Positions 11,686 to 23,069 of a DNA stretch of 64,000 bases are shown here, in pieces. Position 1 is the first letter of the stretch; each line of letters begins with the position of its first letter. This stretch comes from Trichodelitschia bisporula. Taxonomy: Eukaryota > Ascomycota > Dothideomycetes > Phaeotrichales > Phaeotrichaceae. The stretch lies in the NCBI GenBank assembly GCA_010356995.1, contig ML996698.1:864064-928063 (forward strand), read 5' to 3'. A model generated the notes under the pieces. It searched no databases. It saw only the letters and a program-made list of their open reading frames with translations, and was not told the origin of the DNA. Position numbers and translations under genes: made by a program.

Positions 11686-12912
11686 CTACGTGCTCGACAC
11701 ACGCGGCTTAAACGTCCACCGCTGATCCTCCGCCACCGTGAACGGCACACCCAGCTCAAAAAGCCTCAACACAACCGCACTAAAATCCTTGAAGAACGCA
11801 TCATTATCCTTCGCATACTTCTCCACCCACGGCCTGAACCCCTTATCCTTCGTCAGGACCATATCCGTCGGCAGCATCATCAAGGTCTTGGTGCTAACAT
11901 CCTCGTACTGCTTAGGGCCGTTCCACTTCCGCCACTGCCACTTCTCATCCAGCAGGAGGCGGAAATAATCATTCGTCAAGACAGTCGGGGAGAATGTCCA
12001 CGGCCCGTCGTAACCCGAACGGTCCGTGTGGCACCGGCCCAGGGCGTGGGCTCCCGACAGAGCGACGATTTCCTGGTCGTTGAACCCCATGCGCCCGAAG
12101 ATGGCGCGCAGGTGCTTCTGCTCCTTGGATGCGTCCGGGAGACGACCGTCGGGCGTGCAGAAGGACATGTCACGGTCGGAGCGGCCGGGGCGGTAGGGGA
12201 TGATGGGGCCTTGCATTTCTTGAATGGCGGCGACGCCGGCGAGGATCCAGAGGTCGGAGTAGGTGATCCAGGGGAATTGGGCTGTAGGGATGGTTAGCTG
12301 TGTGTTTTTATTTTATTTGGGGGGAATTGATAACGCACCCTTGATGGGCTCGAGGAAGTCGCGAGCCGTCTTCAGACCCGCATTCGCACCGTGATCACCC
12401 TCGGGGGCGAAGCGCATCGTCGCGCCATTGGACCCGCCAGTGCCAGTTTCGGCATCGTACCTTACTTCGTCAGCCAATTGCCTTTTATACCCAAATTGCA
12501 TATTCGCCACTCACGTCCCAGACGCATGCCACGCCAGTCTCAACAACACAGGCCCATAACTCCCATCCTCATACTCATCATGCTCCTCCAACGCCTTCGC
12601 AACCGCATTATACACCTTCTCATAATCCTCATACTTGGGCACAAACGGGCCTGCCTCTTTCTTTGCCGCGCCCAGATCGTTCGTGGCCAGGTAGTACCCG
12701 CCGCCGCCGAGCACGGCAGCCCCCAGGAGGCCCCAGATCAGACCGCTGGAGCCCGACTTCGGCGCTGCATCGCTGGCATACCCACGACGTGATTGCTGGC
12801 GGTACGCAGGGCGCGAGAGCGTGGCGAGGCTGGACCGCGTGGCCGTGGTGCGGAAGGAGACCGGGCGGGCGGTGGCGCGGGCGAGGGCGCGGGCTGCTGC
12901 TGCGGTGGCCAT
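11686..12912 (-). CDS. ccp1: Mitochondrial cytochrome c peroxidase
   Basis: This is a class I haem peroxidase that reduces hydrogen peroxide with electrons from cytochrome c in the intermembrane space. Exons on the minus strand are 12912-12515, 12460-12339 and 12281-11686, giving 371 aa. The N-terminus is rich in Ala, Arg and Ser without acids (mitochondrial presequence). A hydrophobic anchor follows ([20 protein letters not shown]), as in forms processed by the inner-membrane rhomboid. The distal pocket is RLAWHASGT (Arg and His), the proximal His is in [12 protein letters not shown], and the radical-site Trp is the W of GPWTFSP. The intron joins HASGT to [17 protein letters not shown] and EPIK to [12 protein letters not shown], matching the family exactly. 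Nothing looks damaged. Confidence 0.97.
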
Positions 12913-13977
12913 TTCGAGGATCTGGGGAGGGGGTGATAAGGGATTGAGGCACGGAGATGCGCTGGGGAGGCGGAGTATTTAGGCACGAGAGGTTCGATGG
13001 CCGAGCGGAAGATGGACGCGGCTACGGACGTGAGGCGTGGGGTTGAGGGGAGGTGAGAGGAGGCGGAAGGAGCTGGAACGGTGAAAAGGGACGGATTTTT
13101 CGGGCTCGGCGCGCTGAGGGCCGGGGGTGGCGCCATATCACGAACTAATCCGTAGATTGTGATTGGATGAGGGCCGGTATGTGGCCGAGCGGGATATCTG
13201 CCGCGGTCGAGACTTTGGGAATCTGTCAGCCATCGTTGTGGGCTTCATTAGAGGATGCAATGGGCGATGGGTTGCTAGTTTGGAGGCAAAGGGGAAGGCT
13301 GAAGGAGCTTCCGTAGCTCCGTAGATGATGCTGGGCTCTAGGTCTCTTTTTATGCTCTGCGGCGTCGCTTTTCCCCTCTTTCTTGCTTGCAAGGCCTTGA
13401 CACACCGCTGCTGCTTACTGGCTGTGCGGTACTGTGTATCCGTGATGCTTGCAGTAGCTGCGGTGGCTACCCATGTTTTCTTCGTTCGGTGTGGGGACGA
13501 GCACGAGGGATTGCGGAGACCCACTGCCCGCTCTTTGACGAGGCTATTAGCTGTGGAGTGCACTCCGTAGCGTCTTAGATTGCCATATCATATCAAAGCA
13601 TTGCCGGAGCCTCAAGCGAAATTGCCAATTGCCATGTCAATCAACAGTGCCGGGATGCTACGGAGACGGACCTGTCCAATTTTGTCTACAATATGTGCAG
13701 GGGATCAGCTCGACTTCATCACATGTCGGCCACAGCTATACGAACTGCACATCGTGATTGTGAGCTCCCTTTATCATTGATAGCAACGCGCAATTGTATC
13801 AACGTTGACCGCAAACTTCAATTGTCCAGTCACCGCTGGTGATGGCGCTATCCCCAGTCAGAATGACGCATCACACTCACCCAGCCACGCAGCGTCCATC
13901 CCGCGCGGCATTCCCCCCGCGCCCGCCAACATCGTCACTTTACTTAAAGCCCAGCGCACGCCGCCTCGCACTTGCGA
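12913..13977. other. Divergent promoter region between ccp1 and the DUF1275 gene
   Basis: The two flanking genes are transcribed away from each other, so this 1.07 kb must carry both promoters. I see no coding frame with family resemblance and no clear repeat. Confidence 0.5.
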
Positions 13978-14825
13978 ATGCCAATGGCTTCACAAGACAC
14001 GAGCGAGAGCGACCACGAGCAACGCTTCGATGAGCGCAAAGGCGGGCTGGGAGCCTACCTCCTCCGCCCGATCGACACCTCACTGACTTCCATCCCCATA
14101 ATCCTCTGCTGCTTCTGCAGCGGGCTCATCGACTCCACCGTCTTCAATGCCTGGGGCGTCTTTGGGACCATGCAAACAGGTCCGTAATCACGTCTCCAAC
14201 CCGCAAGATCTAACCGTTGTCCCCAGGAAACACCGTAATCCTCGCCCTCGGCGCCTCTTCCCAACCCACCGGCCACCCGCACGCCTGGCTCCAAGCACTG
14301 TCCGCAATAACATTCTTCTTCCTCGGCTCCTTCTTCACAAACCACCTCGGGCACTTCCTCTCCCCACTAAAACGCCGCACGCTCATCCTCTCCTTCTTCC
14401 TGCAAACCGCGCTCATCATCACCGCCGCAGCACTGATACGAAGCGGCGTCGCGCCGGGCATAATCCCCTCGGGCGAAGAGCACTTCATCCAGCTCGTCCC
14501 TTTGCCGATGCTTGCTTTCCAAGCCGGACAGCAGAGCGTGACAGCGCGCCAATTGGGGTTGAACGAGATACCGACCACGGTGCTGACGAGCGTGTATACT
14601 GACCTGGGGAACGATCCTAAGCTCTTCGCCCCGCTGAACGAAAACTGGAAGCGCAATCGACGGGCCCTGGCTGCGGTGGCATTACTCCTCGGGGCGATTA
14701 TCGGGGGCTGGTTGAGTCGAACGAAGGAGGGGATGCCCGCTGCATTATGGTTTGCGGCTGGGGTGAAAGCGGTGTTGACGGTTGCTTGGGCGTTATGGAG
14801 GGAGGAGGGCAAGATACCCAGGTAG
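13978..14825 (+). CDS. DUF1275 (YoaK-like) membrane protein
   Basis: This is a small six-helix membrane protein of the DUF1275 family, whose function is unknown. Exons are 13978-14179 and 14227-14825. The intron (GTCCGT...CCCCAG) joins GVFGTMQTG to NTVILALG, the conserved 'F.. MQTGNTV.LG' signature of the family. Further marks are HLGHFL, PLPMLAFQAGQQSVTARQLGLNEIPTTVLTS and 'YTDLGNDPKLFA', the usual late loop. The start is either ATG at 13978 or at 13984; the choice changes only two residues. It lies divergent from ccp1 and is the last conserved gene before the relic-rich stretch. Confidence 0.9.
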
Positions 14826-15035
14826 AGTTATAGGTTCGTTATTTGAATGGAGTGCTGTTTATGGCACTGTCTAATTGAGCGGACTTGCTGTTCATAGTGG
14901 CTCTCTGATCGCATCGTCCGCTGTTGCTGGCCTCTCTCAGATGCCTCACGACAACTATATACCACTGGAAAAGCTGATTCACCGCTACAAACGAAACTAG
15001 CCTAGTACGCCGCGATTGAGAAGGGCGGTACGTTG

Positions 15036-15203
15036 TGGAATTCCACGGAAAACTCTAAGGGGGTGACTGGTGCGCGTTCCCGAAGCTCTCGCCGAGAGTA
15101 ACGAGGCGGTCCGTCTCGGCAATTCGGAAGAAGTCCAAGAGGGCAACTGGTGCGCCTTCCCGAAGCTCTCGCCGAGAGTAACGATGGCGGTCAGTCTCGG
15201 CAA
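15036..15203. repeat. Tandem imperfect repeat, about 80 bp, two full units
   Basis: A block with the core 'TTCCCGAAGCTCTCGCCG' occurs at about 15078 and again at about 15158, with nearly identical flanks on both sides. Partial similarity to the unit start (GAATTCCA) recurs at about 15212. The bases just before (14826-15035) hold only the DUF1275 3' region. No function is evident. Confidence 0.7.
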
Positions 15204-15373
15204 CCGCACGGTGAATTCCAAAAAGGCGACCAATGCTTTATGCAAAAGTGAAAGGTCAACATGCCCTTGACCTCTCCACCTCCTCTTTGCGAACCCTTCC
15301 TCCAGCTTCGTACCTAGCCACAATTATTTCACGTTCGTCTCACGACATCGATACCGCTGTATCTGATTTCGCC

Positions 15374-16645
15374 ATGAACAAACGTTCCTCAGCCGCCTCC
15401 TGGTGGTCCTCAACGGCCTCCTCCTAGCTCAACAAACTCGCCACTCGTTGAGTTCCTGAAGGAGATCGATACCAAGGGGGCGCAACTCGCCGCGTTCTTC
15501 GATTCGAAAAAGATTCCACCGCCCGGCTTTGGACCAGATGCGCCTACATACGGGTATTACGAAGCCATCTTCAATCACCCATTTGCCAACAACCTGCGCT
15601 ACAACGTCATGACAGCATGAAGTTGCAACATCTGCTCCTGGGGCACGAAGATATCGTCCTCAGGAGCATGGGTGTTGTAAGTCACTCCCCCCCCCCCAGG
15701 GAAACATAGCAGCTAGTAACCGTCTCCAGGAGGCTTACACCCTAGGTGCACTATATACCCTATGCGGCATAAAGTCCCCAACACGGTTCCCTCGGACGGG
15801 CCCATCGCGCTCCGAGAACTCGCCTCCGAATGCTGCATAGACCGCGACGCCCTCAATAATTGCATGAGCTTTGCACTCAGCAGTTTTTTCTTCGCCTCAC
15901 CCCAAGAGGGTCATAACGCAGCGTCCCCGCCCCCTCCGCCCCCACGCAGCCGCGGCGTCGCGCCGAGCAGCTGTGGAAATTCTTAGGAGTAAGGCACTTC
16001 TCTTTCTTACCGTACCCTACTAAGCCCTCAGTCTATATATGTTCACGCCGGCCTCACCAGCACTATCCTTGTTTTTGCAGCCATGATGAAAGGGCTTTGA
16101 AATCGGCGACACCTATTTTTTCCTTCCAAAATTCTGGGACGACGTCTTCAAAGTCACATCATAGCATCGTTTATCCAATTCGCGTCATTGTATAGCGCCA
16201 TCATTACTATCTGTCGTAGTCCGCGCAGCAGGACCAACTGGGGCGTCATATGCTGGATACTAGCCCGTTCAATGCTCCTCCGCCGCGATGGCGGCTCCGT
16301 AAGTCACTCCCGCCTTCCCAGCCGCTCCACCCGTCCCTCATTAACACCCCTAGGACGCAGTCACCTTCCCCGTCTGCGGCGTGATGCCGTGATGGACCGC
16401 ATGGCCGTCGAAGCAAAAGCCAGGATGATCGGCACGCCATACGCAACTCACATCCCCAAGCCCGAGTCGCTGCTGGATAGCCGCTGGACGGACCCCGAAT
16501 TCAAGGCCGTGATGATCGGGCAGCGAAGCCCGACGATTGTGCCCGAGCCGCTCGTGTCGGCCGTTAACTGGAGCCAGGTTGATTCTATGGTTGTGGTGGG
16601 CGGAGGGGTGGGCCACACGAGCGTTGTACTGACCACCCAGACCTT
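15374..16645 (+). pseudogene. Decayed fungal O-methyltransferase, copy 1
   Basis: This is a relic of a SAM-dependent O-methyltransferase of the type found with secondary metabolism. The N-terminal helix region is recognisable (LRYNVMTA at about 15597). A C-rich intron-like segment (GTAAGT...CCAG, about 15675-15730) follows, then the winged-helix dimerisation part (DGPIALRELASECCIDRDAL). The segment near 16090 contains EIGDTYF. Near 16580-16620 the SAM-binding glycine motif is visible as VVVGGGVGHTSVVL. Frames change and stops interrupt throughout, so no intact product is possible. The catalytic C-terminal third is absent; TPR-like sequence follows directly instead. A second relic of the same family lies at 23.1 kb. 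Confidence 0.75.
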
Positions 16646-16790
16646 TTACAGACGCAGCACCTACTGGCAATTGCATACTTCAAGGCCAGTCAGATTGACA
16701 AGGCGACTGAATTAATGGATAACGTTGTTTCGATGCAAAAGGGGACCCTTCCACTGGGAGACCGTCGCCGAGAGGTATTTCGACGGCAGG
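16645..16790 (+). pseudogene. TPR-repeat fragment of a NACHT/TPR-type protein
   Basis: One short frame reads LLAIAYFKASQIDKATELMD followed by NVVSMQKGTLPLGDRRRE. This resembles one helix-turn-helix unit of the kinesin-light-chain-like TPRs found at the C-termini of fungal NOD-like receptors (pattern 'A..GQIDKA.ELLE.VVSM.K'). It is a single repeat without start, stop or neighbours, so it is only a fragment. It abuts the O-methyltransferase relic. Confidence 0.55.
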
Positions 16791-18318
16791 TGGTATCTAA
16801 CGGGGTCACTTCTGCTGTCTCCGGTGTCAACCCACGCCTGCCCGCATTAGCATGGCAATCGCCCTACACGGACGAAGGCACTGCCACCCACTGATATGTT
16901 GAAGCAGGAACTGAAGGATATGCAGCAGGAACAGGTCATGGCAAGCAGAAAGTACATAGCATTTGTTTGGTCACGTGGTAGGGTCATATGTATTATATAA
17001 TCAGCAGTGGGGCGGAACCTACCAACAACATAACACTTCACACACACTCTCGTACTGCTCAAACACCGCTGTCGCGATACGATAAAGGGTGGAACTAGTA
17101 ATGCGAGCATAAGAACGGCACGTGTGGAAATCAACGAGTGCATGTTGGAAGCGAAGACGAAAGTTGAAGAACAAGAGAGGTGAGAGACGGTACGACTCAT
17201 ACCGATATACAATGCAGCGTATCCTCCTTCCACGCCCGACCCATTTGTCTTCTGGTCTTGTCCTCCGTGACTTCCCCAGGTACGTATGTTTCTCCCAGGG
17301 ATATCAATGCTCCTTCCTCAGTTCCTACCGACACCACAAGGCGCCATTGATATGCCAGATATCGCCGTGAAATTTGACGACTGATGTCGTCAAAATGCTT
17401 CGACCATGATACGGGTACGTAAAGGGCTGACTATCGGGTTGACTTGCCAGTTACCATCCGGCCTTCATGCAATTCGAGTCTCTTCCTCTCTTCCTCTCCT
17501 TGTCTTTACTTCAATCTTCAGTTTGTTCAGTTGCCGTTGCACCTGTTAGCGCCTTTGCTCTAATCAGTTGTTCCCTGCCTCGATATAGCATGCCCCCACC
17601 CCCACTCAGACGTTGCCGTTTCGAACCCCACGACATCTGCATACCCCCCGCACAGCTGTCAATCCCATCACCGCAAGGCTGGTTACGCATTGCCATTCAA
17701 CCGTAGCTGAGTTCTCAGCCCCTCTCGCATCGCCAAAAATTTGCATTCAGCTCACCAACATCTCTATCCTTAACCTTTCCCTACTGGTCCGATTCACGTT
17801 ACGCGAGACACACTCATGTCTTTCGTTAAGCATGTAATTCGCCCGTATTTCGTCCAGGCCCAGCCGGGGTGATCGGCAAGCAGGCACGTCAGGCCCACCA
17901 AGTTTCAAACTGCTACCCGAAGAATTCATGTCCCCCATTTGAAAATTTCATGCCCAGCCTTTACCCACATTTTGCAGGGCGGAGAGGCAGGGACTTTCTG
18001 CTTGCGCGGCAACATCCACTTCGCCCAGCCCTCATCCCGCCCGAAGCCAGGGCCACAGGCACGCCCCGCACCCGCACCATTGGCCTAGCCCCACGCACAG
18101 ACGCGCCTTGTTCGAACCTCCTCCAACGTCGCGCTGCATGGCGTTACGGGGGTGAGCTTTTGGGCTTAACGGGATGGGGTAGAAAGAGGGACGGGGCGCC
18201 GCGGCGCGCGGCGCCACGGGAGATTCTCGTGCTCTGCTTACTGCACCTCTTCTCTGTCTTCGTTGCTCGCCGCGCCGTTTACCTTCCTCGTACTCCTCTA
18301 CTCGCTTCGTCTCGCGCC
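16791..18318. other. Intergenic, no gene seen
   Basis: Short frames only. The last part is GC-rich (18000-18318) and carries the promoter and leader of the PLAC8 gene. Confidence 0.5.
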
Positions 18319-19192
18319 ATGGCCGACGCGCCCGAAGTCGTCGAATTCGTCCCCTCGCCTCCTGCTCCTACACCTTCCCCCTACCCACCGGAGAAGCAAT
18401 CCGTCCCGCCGTCCATCGCGTCGCCCCCGCCGCCCTCGGTCGGAGCCTCGCCCTCGCCCTACCCGGACGAGAAGCAGCACGCCCCCATCGAAACCCCCGT
18501 GCCGACGTACTCAACCCTCGACGCGAACCGCTTTGACACGAAGGAAGTGGTGAGGGACGAGGCGGACGGATTGCAGGTTGTGCCCGGGCAAAACGTGTCG
18601 GCGCCTATGGAGAGGGGGCTGGATTGTGGAGGGAAGGAGATGGAGAGGGAGAGGGGGCTGCCGGGGGAGGAGAGTGGATGGATGGTCGGGTTTTGGGATT
18701 GTTTTTCTCCGGTTGGGCTGTGTGAGTTTTGAGTGTGTGAAGTGGGGGAAGGAGGTTAATGGTGATGCAGGTATCGAGGCGTTCACCTGCCCGTGTATCC
18801 TCGCGGGCCGCACGTATCAGCGCATCCGTGACCCGGACTCAACGCACTGGCCGAGCACGAACAGCTACGTACGTCCTCCTCCCTATCAAACCTAACCCCT
18901 CTAACGCAAACAGTGCTGCGGGTGCTGCGGCCTCAGTCTCCTCACGCTCGCGGCTCTGCCGTGCTGCTGGATCATGACTGTAGCCAATCGCCGCGAGATC
19001 CGGTACAGGTACCATATCAAGGGGTCGAATAAGGCGGATTGCTTCCAGGCGACGTTGTGCTGCTGTTTGGCGCTGATTCAGGAGGAGAAGGAGACGGTGT
19101 TGAGGGAGAAGAGGAGGAAGGAGGAACAGGGGCAGGCGGGGTATGGGAGGCAGGATAGTAATATGGTGTATGCGGCGCCGGCGGAGAGGTAG
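18319..19192 (+). CDS. PLAC8-family cysteine-rich protein
   Basis: This is a small cysteine-rich protein of the PLAC8 family; fungal and plant members are linked to cell size and metal transport. Exons are 18319-18721, 18771-18868 and 18914-19192, giving 259 aa. The N-terminal 110 residues are Pro/Ser-rich with a repeated 'PSPYP-E/D-EKQ' element. The PLAC8 domain is then assembled by splicing: GFWDCFSPVGLC joins IEAFTCPCILAGRTY, and after the second intron comes CCGCCGLSLLTLAALPCCW. The later signature is RREIRYRYHIKGSNKADC..TLCCCLALIQEEKE. The C-terminus is charged. The start is the first ATG after the leader (GCGCCATGG context). The gene looks intact. Confidence 0.9.
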
Positions 19193-20160
19193 GCGGGCGG
19201 AAGGGTGATGGTACTGCGCGGTTGAGCTGGTAAATGGGCTGGATGTTGGCGAAGGTTTGCGGCGATTCAGGCCGGTTGAGGGCTTCATTCTCGTCAATGT
19301 ATCACTGGCGGTTTACTCTTTTATTCTACTGCATTTCCCCTCTGTCTTCCGGTACTCGCGTGTCGTGTGTGGTGTGGATAGGCGGGCGACTTGTTGTGGG
19401 GGATCGTGGTGGGTATCGACCCGGGTTGGGACTGGAGACTGTTTCCATGGCTGACTGTCACATAGGCTGTACTGAGCTCTTCTCTCATCTCTCTCACGAT
19501 ACTAACAGCGTATCGATAGGCGATTTCGCCCTCGCCATAACCTTTTTCCGCGACGCTGGGAAATTCACGATGCTGGCGGCCCCGCGGTTCTTCTTTGCCT
19601 TTTCCTCCCCCACAACCTTCTCCTCCACATTTATCTTTCCAAACAGAGCACCACCGAGCAGCCGCTGATCAATTCCTTGGTTATCAAGTTTCTTTCGAAC
19701 TATCTCTCACTTGCACACCGACACCATCAATCTTTTCGCTCGAGCGCCGCTCCATTCGGTCTCCAGCACATCAGACGCAAAGGGAGTATCTTCGACACCG
19801 AATTTGCAACCTCTCACCTCACTCCACCATACCCGGCAGCCAATTGCTTCGGTCTTGAAGCTAAAGCGAGGCCCGTTCACCTTTACTTCCTCTCTCTCGT
19901 TTGTGTTTCATCCGGAAATCACATCGCCAGCGAATCCTCCTGCAGCTTCACGATGCTGTCGTATCTCGTCAAGGCTTGTCTTCATCTCGTATCGTCATCC
20001 TCAGTCCAGCTAACCTCCCAGAAAGACCGTGACCGCTGTGCTCCGTGTCCTTCGTCCGCGTCCTGACGCGCTGGACTTAGAAGTGAACTCGGGCTACCAC
20101 GAGATCGAGCCGGAGCGCGCCGCTAACGCAGCCGCTCGTGTGATCGCGACCCCGAAGGCC
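19193..20160. other. Intergenic or untranslated region before the orphan ORF
   Basis: This holds the 3' end of the PLAC8 gene and the upstream part of the next ORF. No family is recognisable. A possible spliced start for the next gene is ATG 19953 with a donor at 19958 and an acceptor CTAACCTCCCAG ending at 20021; this is in phase but the donor (GTCGTA) is poor. Confidence 0.4.
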
Positions 20161-20784
20161 ATGGCCAAGTTGGTGGTCGCCATGGTAAAGTCAGTGGTCG
20201 CCATGCTCAAGTCAGTGGCCGCCAAGGTCTCGTACTTCAGCAAAACCATGTTTGCAATGGTCTATGACAACCCAGTCAACGCGGAAGCCAAGATTCGGGG
20301 CCTTCTCGAAATGCGGCATGCTTTCATCAACTCCCTGAATTCATCGGCAACTCAGCTTTCTCATGGCTGTGCCAATCGTTCGGAGCGTTACGGCAACATT
20401 ACTCTCGACCTGTTGGTCTTAAACCACAACTTCCTTTCCGTGCACTACGATGACCTCCTCATCACGTTCAAAATGTTCTACGGCGTGTCGGTCGATGACG
20501 CCGAGACCATCATTCGCGACTCTCCGGAGAAGGACAAGCTGGTGTACATCCTCAATATGGTGGCACACACGGTCATCGCGCCTGCTTGGATTCAATCGGA
20601 CATCGGAGCCAACATTCGCAAACTTGTCCGGCGGGCTATCTGTCAGTACCTTCGTATCGATAACATCCCTGCCTGGCAGGTACGCGAGTCATATATTAGG
20701 TGGGAGGTGTGGATGCCGGCGGATGAGGCCATTCAGCTCTTCCGGGCTGGGCCTGACGGGCAGGGTGTGCACGGTCGCCAGTGA
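20161..20784 (+). CDS. Orphan protein with short amphipathic repeats at its N-terminus
   Basis: I do not recognise a family. The open frame extends upstream without an ATG to at least 20023, so the true start may lie in an upstream exon; ATG 20161 is the first in frame. The N-terminus repeats a six-to-seven-residue element (AKLVVAM, VKSVVAM, LKSVAAKV), which would form an amphipathic helix. The rest is mixed alpha-helical with normal composition (YGNITLDLLVLNHNFLSVHY; DDAETIIRDSPEKDKLVYIL). A donor-like CAG/GTACGC at 20680 after PAWQ suggests the last 35 codons could be intronic. Coding composition looks genuine for about 200 codons. Confidence 0.45.
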   Translation: MAKLVVAMVKSVVAMLKSVAAKVSYFSKTMFAMVYDNPVNAEAKIRGLLEMRHAFINSLNSSATQLSHGCANRSERYGNITLDLLVLNHNFLSVHYDDLLITFKMFYGVSVDDAETIIRDSPEKDKLVYILNMVAHTVIAPAWIQSDIGANIRKLVRRAICQYLRIDNIPAWQVRESYIRWEVWMPADEAIQLFRAGPDGQGVHGRQ

Positions 20785-22284
20785 GGAGGTTGATGCAGGA
20801 GCTTGACGCAGGTTGGGATCTTTTGTGATGCTGGACGGTTTCTTATTGTCGAACCAGTGCTGGGCTTTGTTATTTCTCGGGACAGCGAGGAGTTTGGCGA
20901 TGGTAAGGGCGGAAGGATACCCATGATGATCCATACTTGCGCGACTTTTTAGTGTGTTCATAAATTCGGCTGGGAAGCGATACGGCTCGATTGAAGACGA
21001 GTGAGGCTACTTTCCTCTTTGGAGCTAGTCATCTGTATCGTTAGTACTGGACCAAATTTAGTTGATGAAGCCTCAAGCACAAGTGAAGTACACTCAGCTC
21101 AAGCTGACAAAGTATCTCGTACTGAGTGGATGTGATCCGTTCTTGTCAGTGTACCATTGTCGAAGGTATTGTAGGGGAAAGCATCAATTGAGGCAGCTCA
21201 CGCAGCGACCCATCCCTACGGATATTTCGGAATACAATCGAAGTAATATGCATCCTCTTGAGCTAATACCTTCCAACTTCTTTGTCATACGAGCCTGTGT
21301 TTGCCGTCTCTGAAGCTCTCAGCCTCATGGTCACGAGCGGTGAGTTACGGCCCATTGCGCTCCAACGGGCCCAGGCTCCTGCAGATTATTTGCGTGTTTA
21401 CAGTCGCTCTTGCTTTCTTGAGTCCCGCTGTTCTAACCTGGAAAGTCGCAAGACAATGACGTCCTAGTTATCAAGGGCTTATCTGGAGGGCACGACCGAG
21501 CATGCAGGGTTTAGGTTCGCCCTTGCCAAACCGAAAGGCTGAGTCACGGGTTGTGCTTTCCCCAACCAAACTGCTTTCATCTGAGCGGACAAAACCAACG
21601 ACATCCCACGACATCCAACCATCAACGACATCACTCAACAACTCCATCAGCTTCAGTACCCTTCAATACCATCTCAAACCTGTCAAATGTTGTCTTTCAC
21701 TCCATGTGGGCCTTGCATTCATAGAGCTTGATGCTTTTCCTTTACTTTTCCCTTTCGCTGATGACTGCACTGTTCGACTGCGTTCTTCGTGGGACTTCGT
21801 GAGATACAGCTCACCTGCATCATCGCCCGTCACCAACTATAACCAGCCAATGCGTCAGAACCCGGATTTAATGAAGGCTAATCATCTCACTTACCTCATG
21901 TTCCTGCGCGATTTGGCCGAGCAGCAGAAATGCCTCTGTTACGACCATATGTGCATGGACTGAGCGGTCTATCTGCTTCGGGCATGATGAGCACACCATT
22001 GAGAGCTTTCGAAGTCCCGCAACTGCGGACGGAGTAACTCGGTATGTACTGGACACTTATACAATGGGGATAGTGTACTAACGGAAGGAGTACGTGAAAA
22101 GCAGGCTTGACGAGCTGTCCCCCGGCTGGGCCGTCCGACGACGTGAATGACTCAGATTCTTTGATGGGCTCCTCCCAAGGCTCCTCCCAAGACTTAAACT
22201 ACTTAACAGAGGACCCTGACTCTCTCGACTCGAGAATAAAGCAGGAGCAAAGCACGGTGGTCATGGCCTAGTGTTTCATCACCA
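20785..22284. other. Relic-rich intergenic region, no supported gene
   Basis: The longest frame (21502-21963) has no recognisable domain and a biased composition. I see no intact gene. The segment leads into the retrotransposon fossil. Confidence 0.4.
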
Positions 22285-22915
22285 AGGTCCTTTCATGCTA
22301 CATGGAAGAACACGAAAAGAAAGAAATCCCATGCCTCTACAAGCTGAGGACGACTTTCAAGCATTCACGGACGCCTCCTTCGGGGATCTCCCTTCGCGGC
22401 CGACCTCTGCTCTGCTGTCATATCATCCTCCTCGCCTCGGAATCTGGGACTCAGCATGTCCGACAAACAAGCTCCGACAGTTTCCTCGTACATCTCTTCG
22501 GCGGACCAGGTATGTGGTCAGCCTCACGGCAGAACACCGTCACGACGTTAACGACAGAGGCTGAACTCCTCTCTCGCGGAGCCGGCAAAACGCCTTTGAG
22601 GAGGACGTTATCATGCTCATAGCCTTCTCTCTACTACAAAGTAGAGGAATAAGAGGCTTCAACATGTGTCATGTGGTACGGCTCGCAACTTGACGGCCTG
22701 GAGGCTGAGGCGTACTGATGTGTGCATGAGGCATGCATCGGGTCCGGGGTATCACCTGGCCCGCTTGGCCGGCTCAGGTTGTATTTATAGAGTACCTTGG
22801 AGGATTATCCTCCAAGTCAGAGCTTCACACACCATTACCATTCACAATCTACTCACGATCTCCTTTGCATTCCACAATGCTGACAATGTACCTTGCTACA
22901 TGCGGTCCATCGTGA
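22285..22915 (+). mobile_element. Ty1/Copia-type LTR retrotransposon fossil (pol 3' end plus candidate LTR)
   Basis: Frames at 22285-22620 resemble the RNase H end of a Ty1/Copia pol gene; the signature FGGPGMWSASRQNTVT is the clearest part. About 40 bp beyond, at roughly 22663-22915, is a candidate 3' LTR with a TATA-like TTTATAG and a short inverted element (TTGGAGGATTATCCTCCAA). The element is broken in several places and is only a small 3' remnant; integrase, most of the reverse transcriptase and gag are not seen. It looks old. The LTR limits are approximate. Confidence 0.6.
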
Positions 22916-23069
22916 AAGGTTGTGTAACCGGTAGCTTGTGGTACACAGGAGGAAAAACTTGGAAACAAACGCGTAGGCATCATATGAGACTCACTCAGCT
23001 TTACTCATAGCATGAAGCGCTCCGATGACGAATTGAGTGTTTGATAACATGATTCATGTAGGAGAGTTA

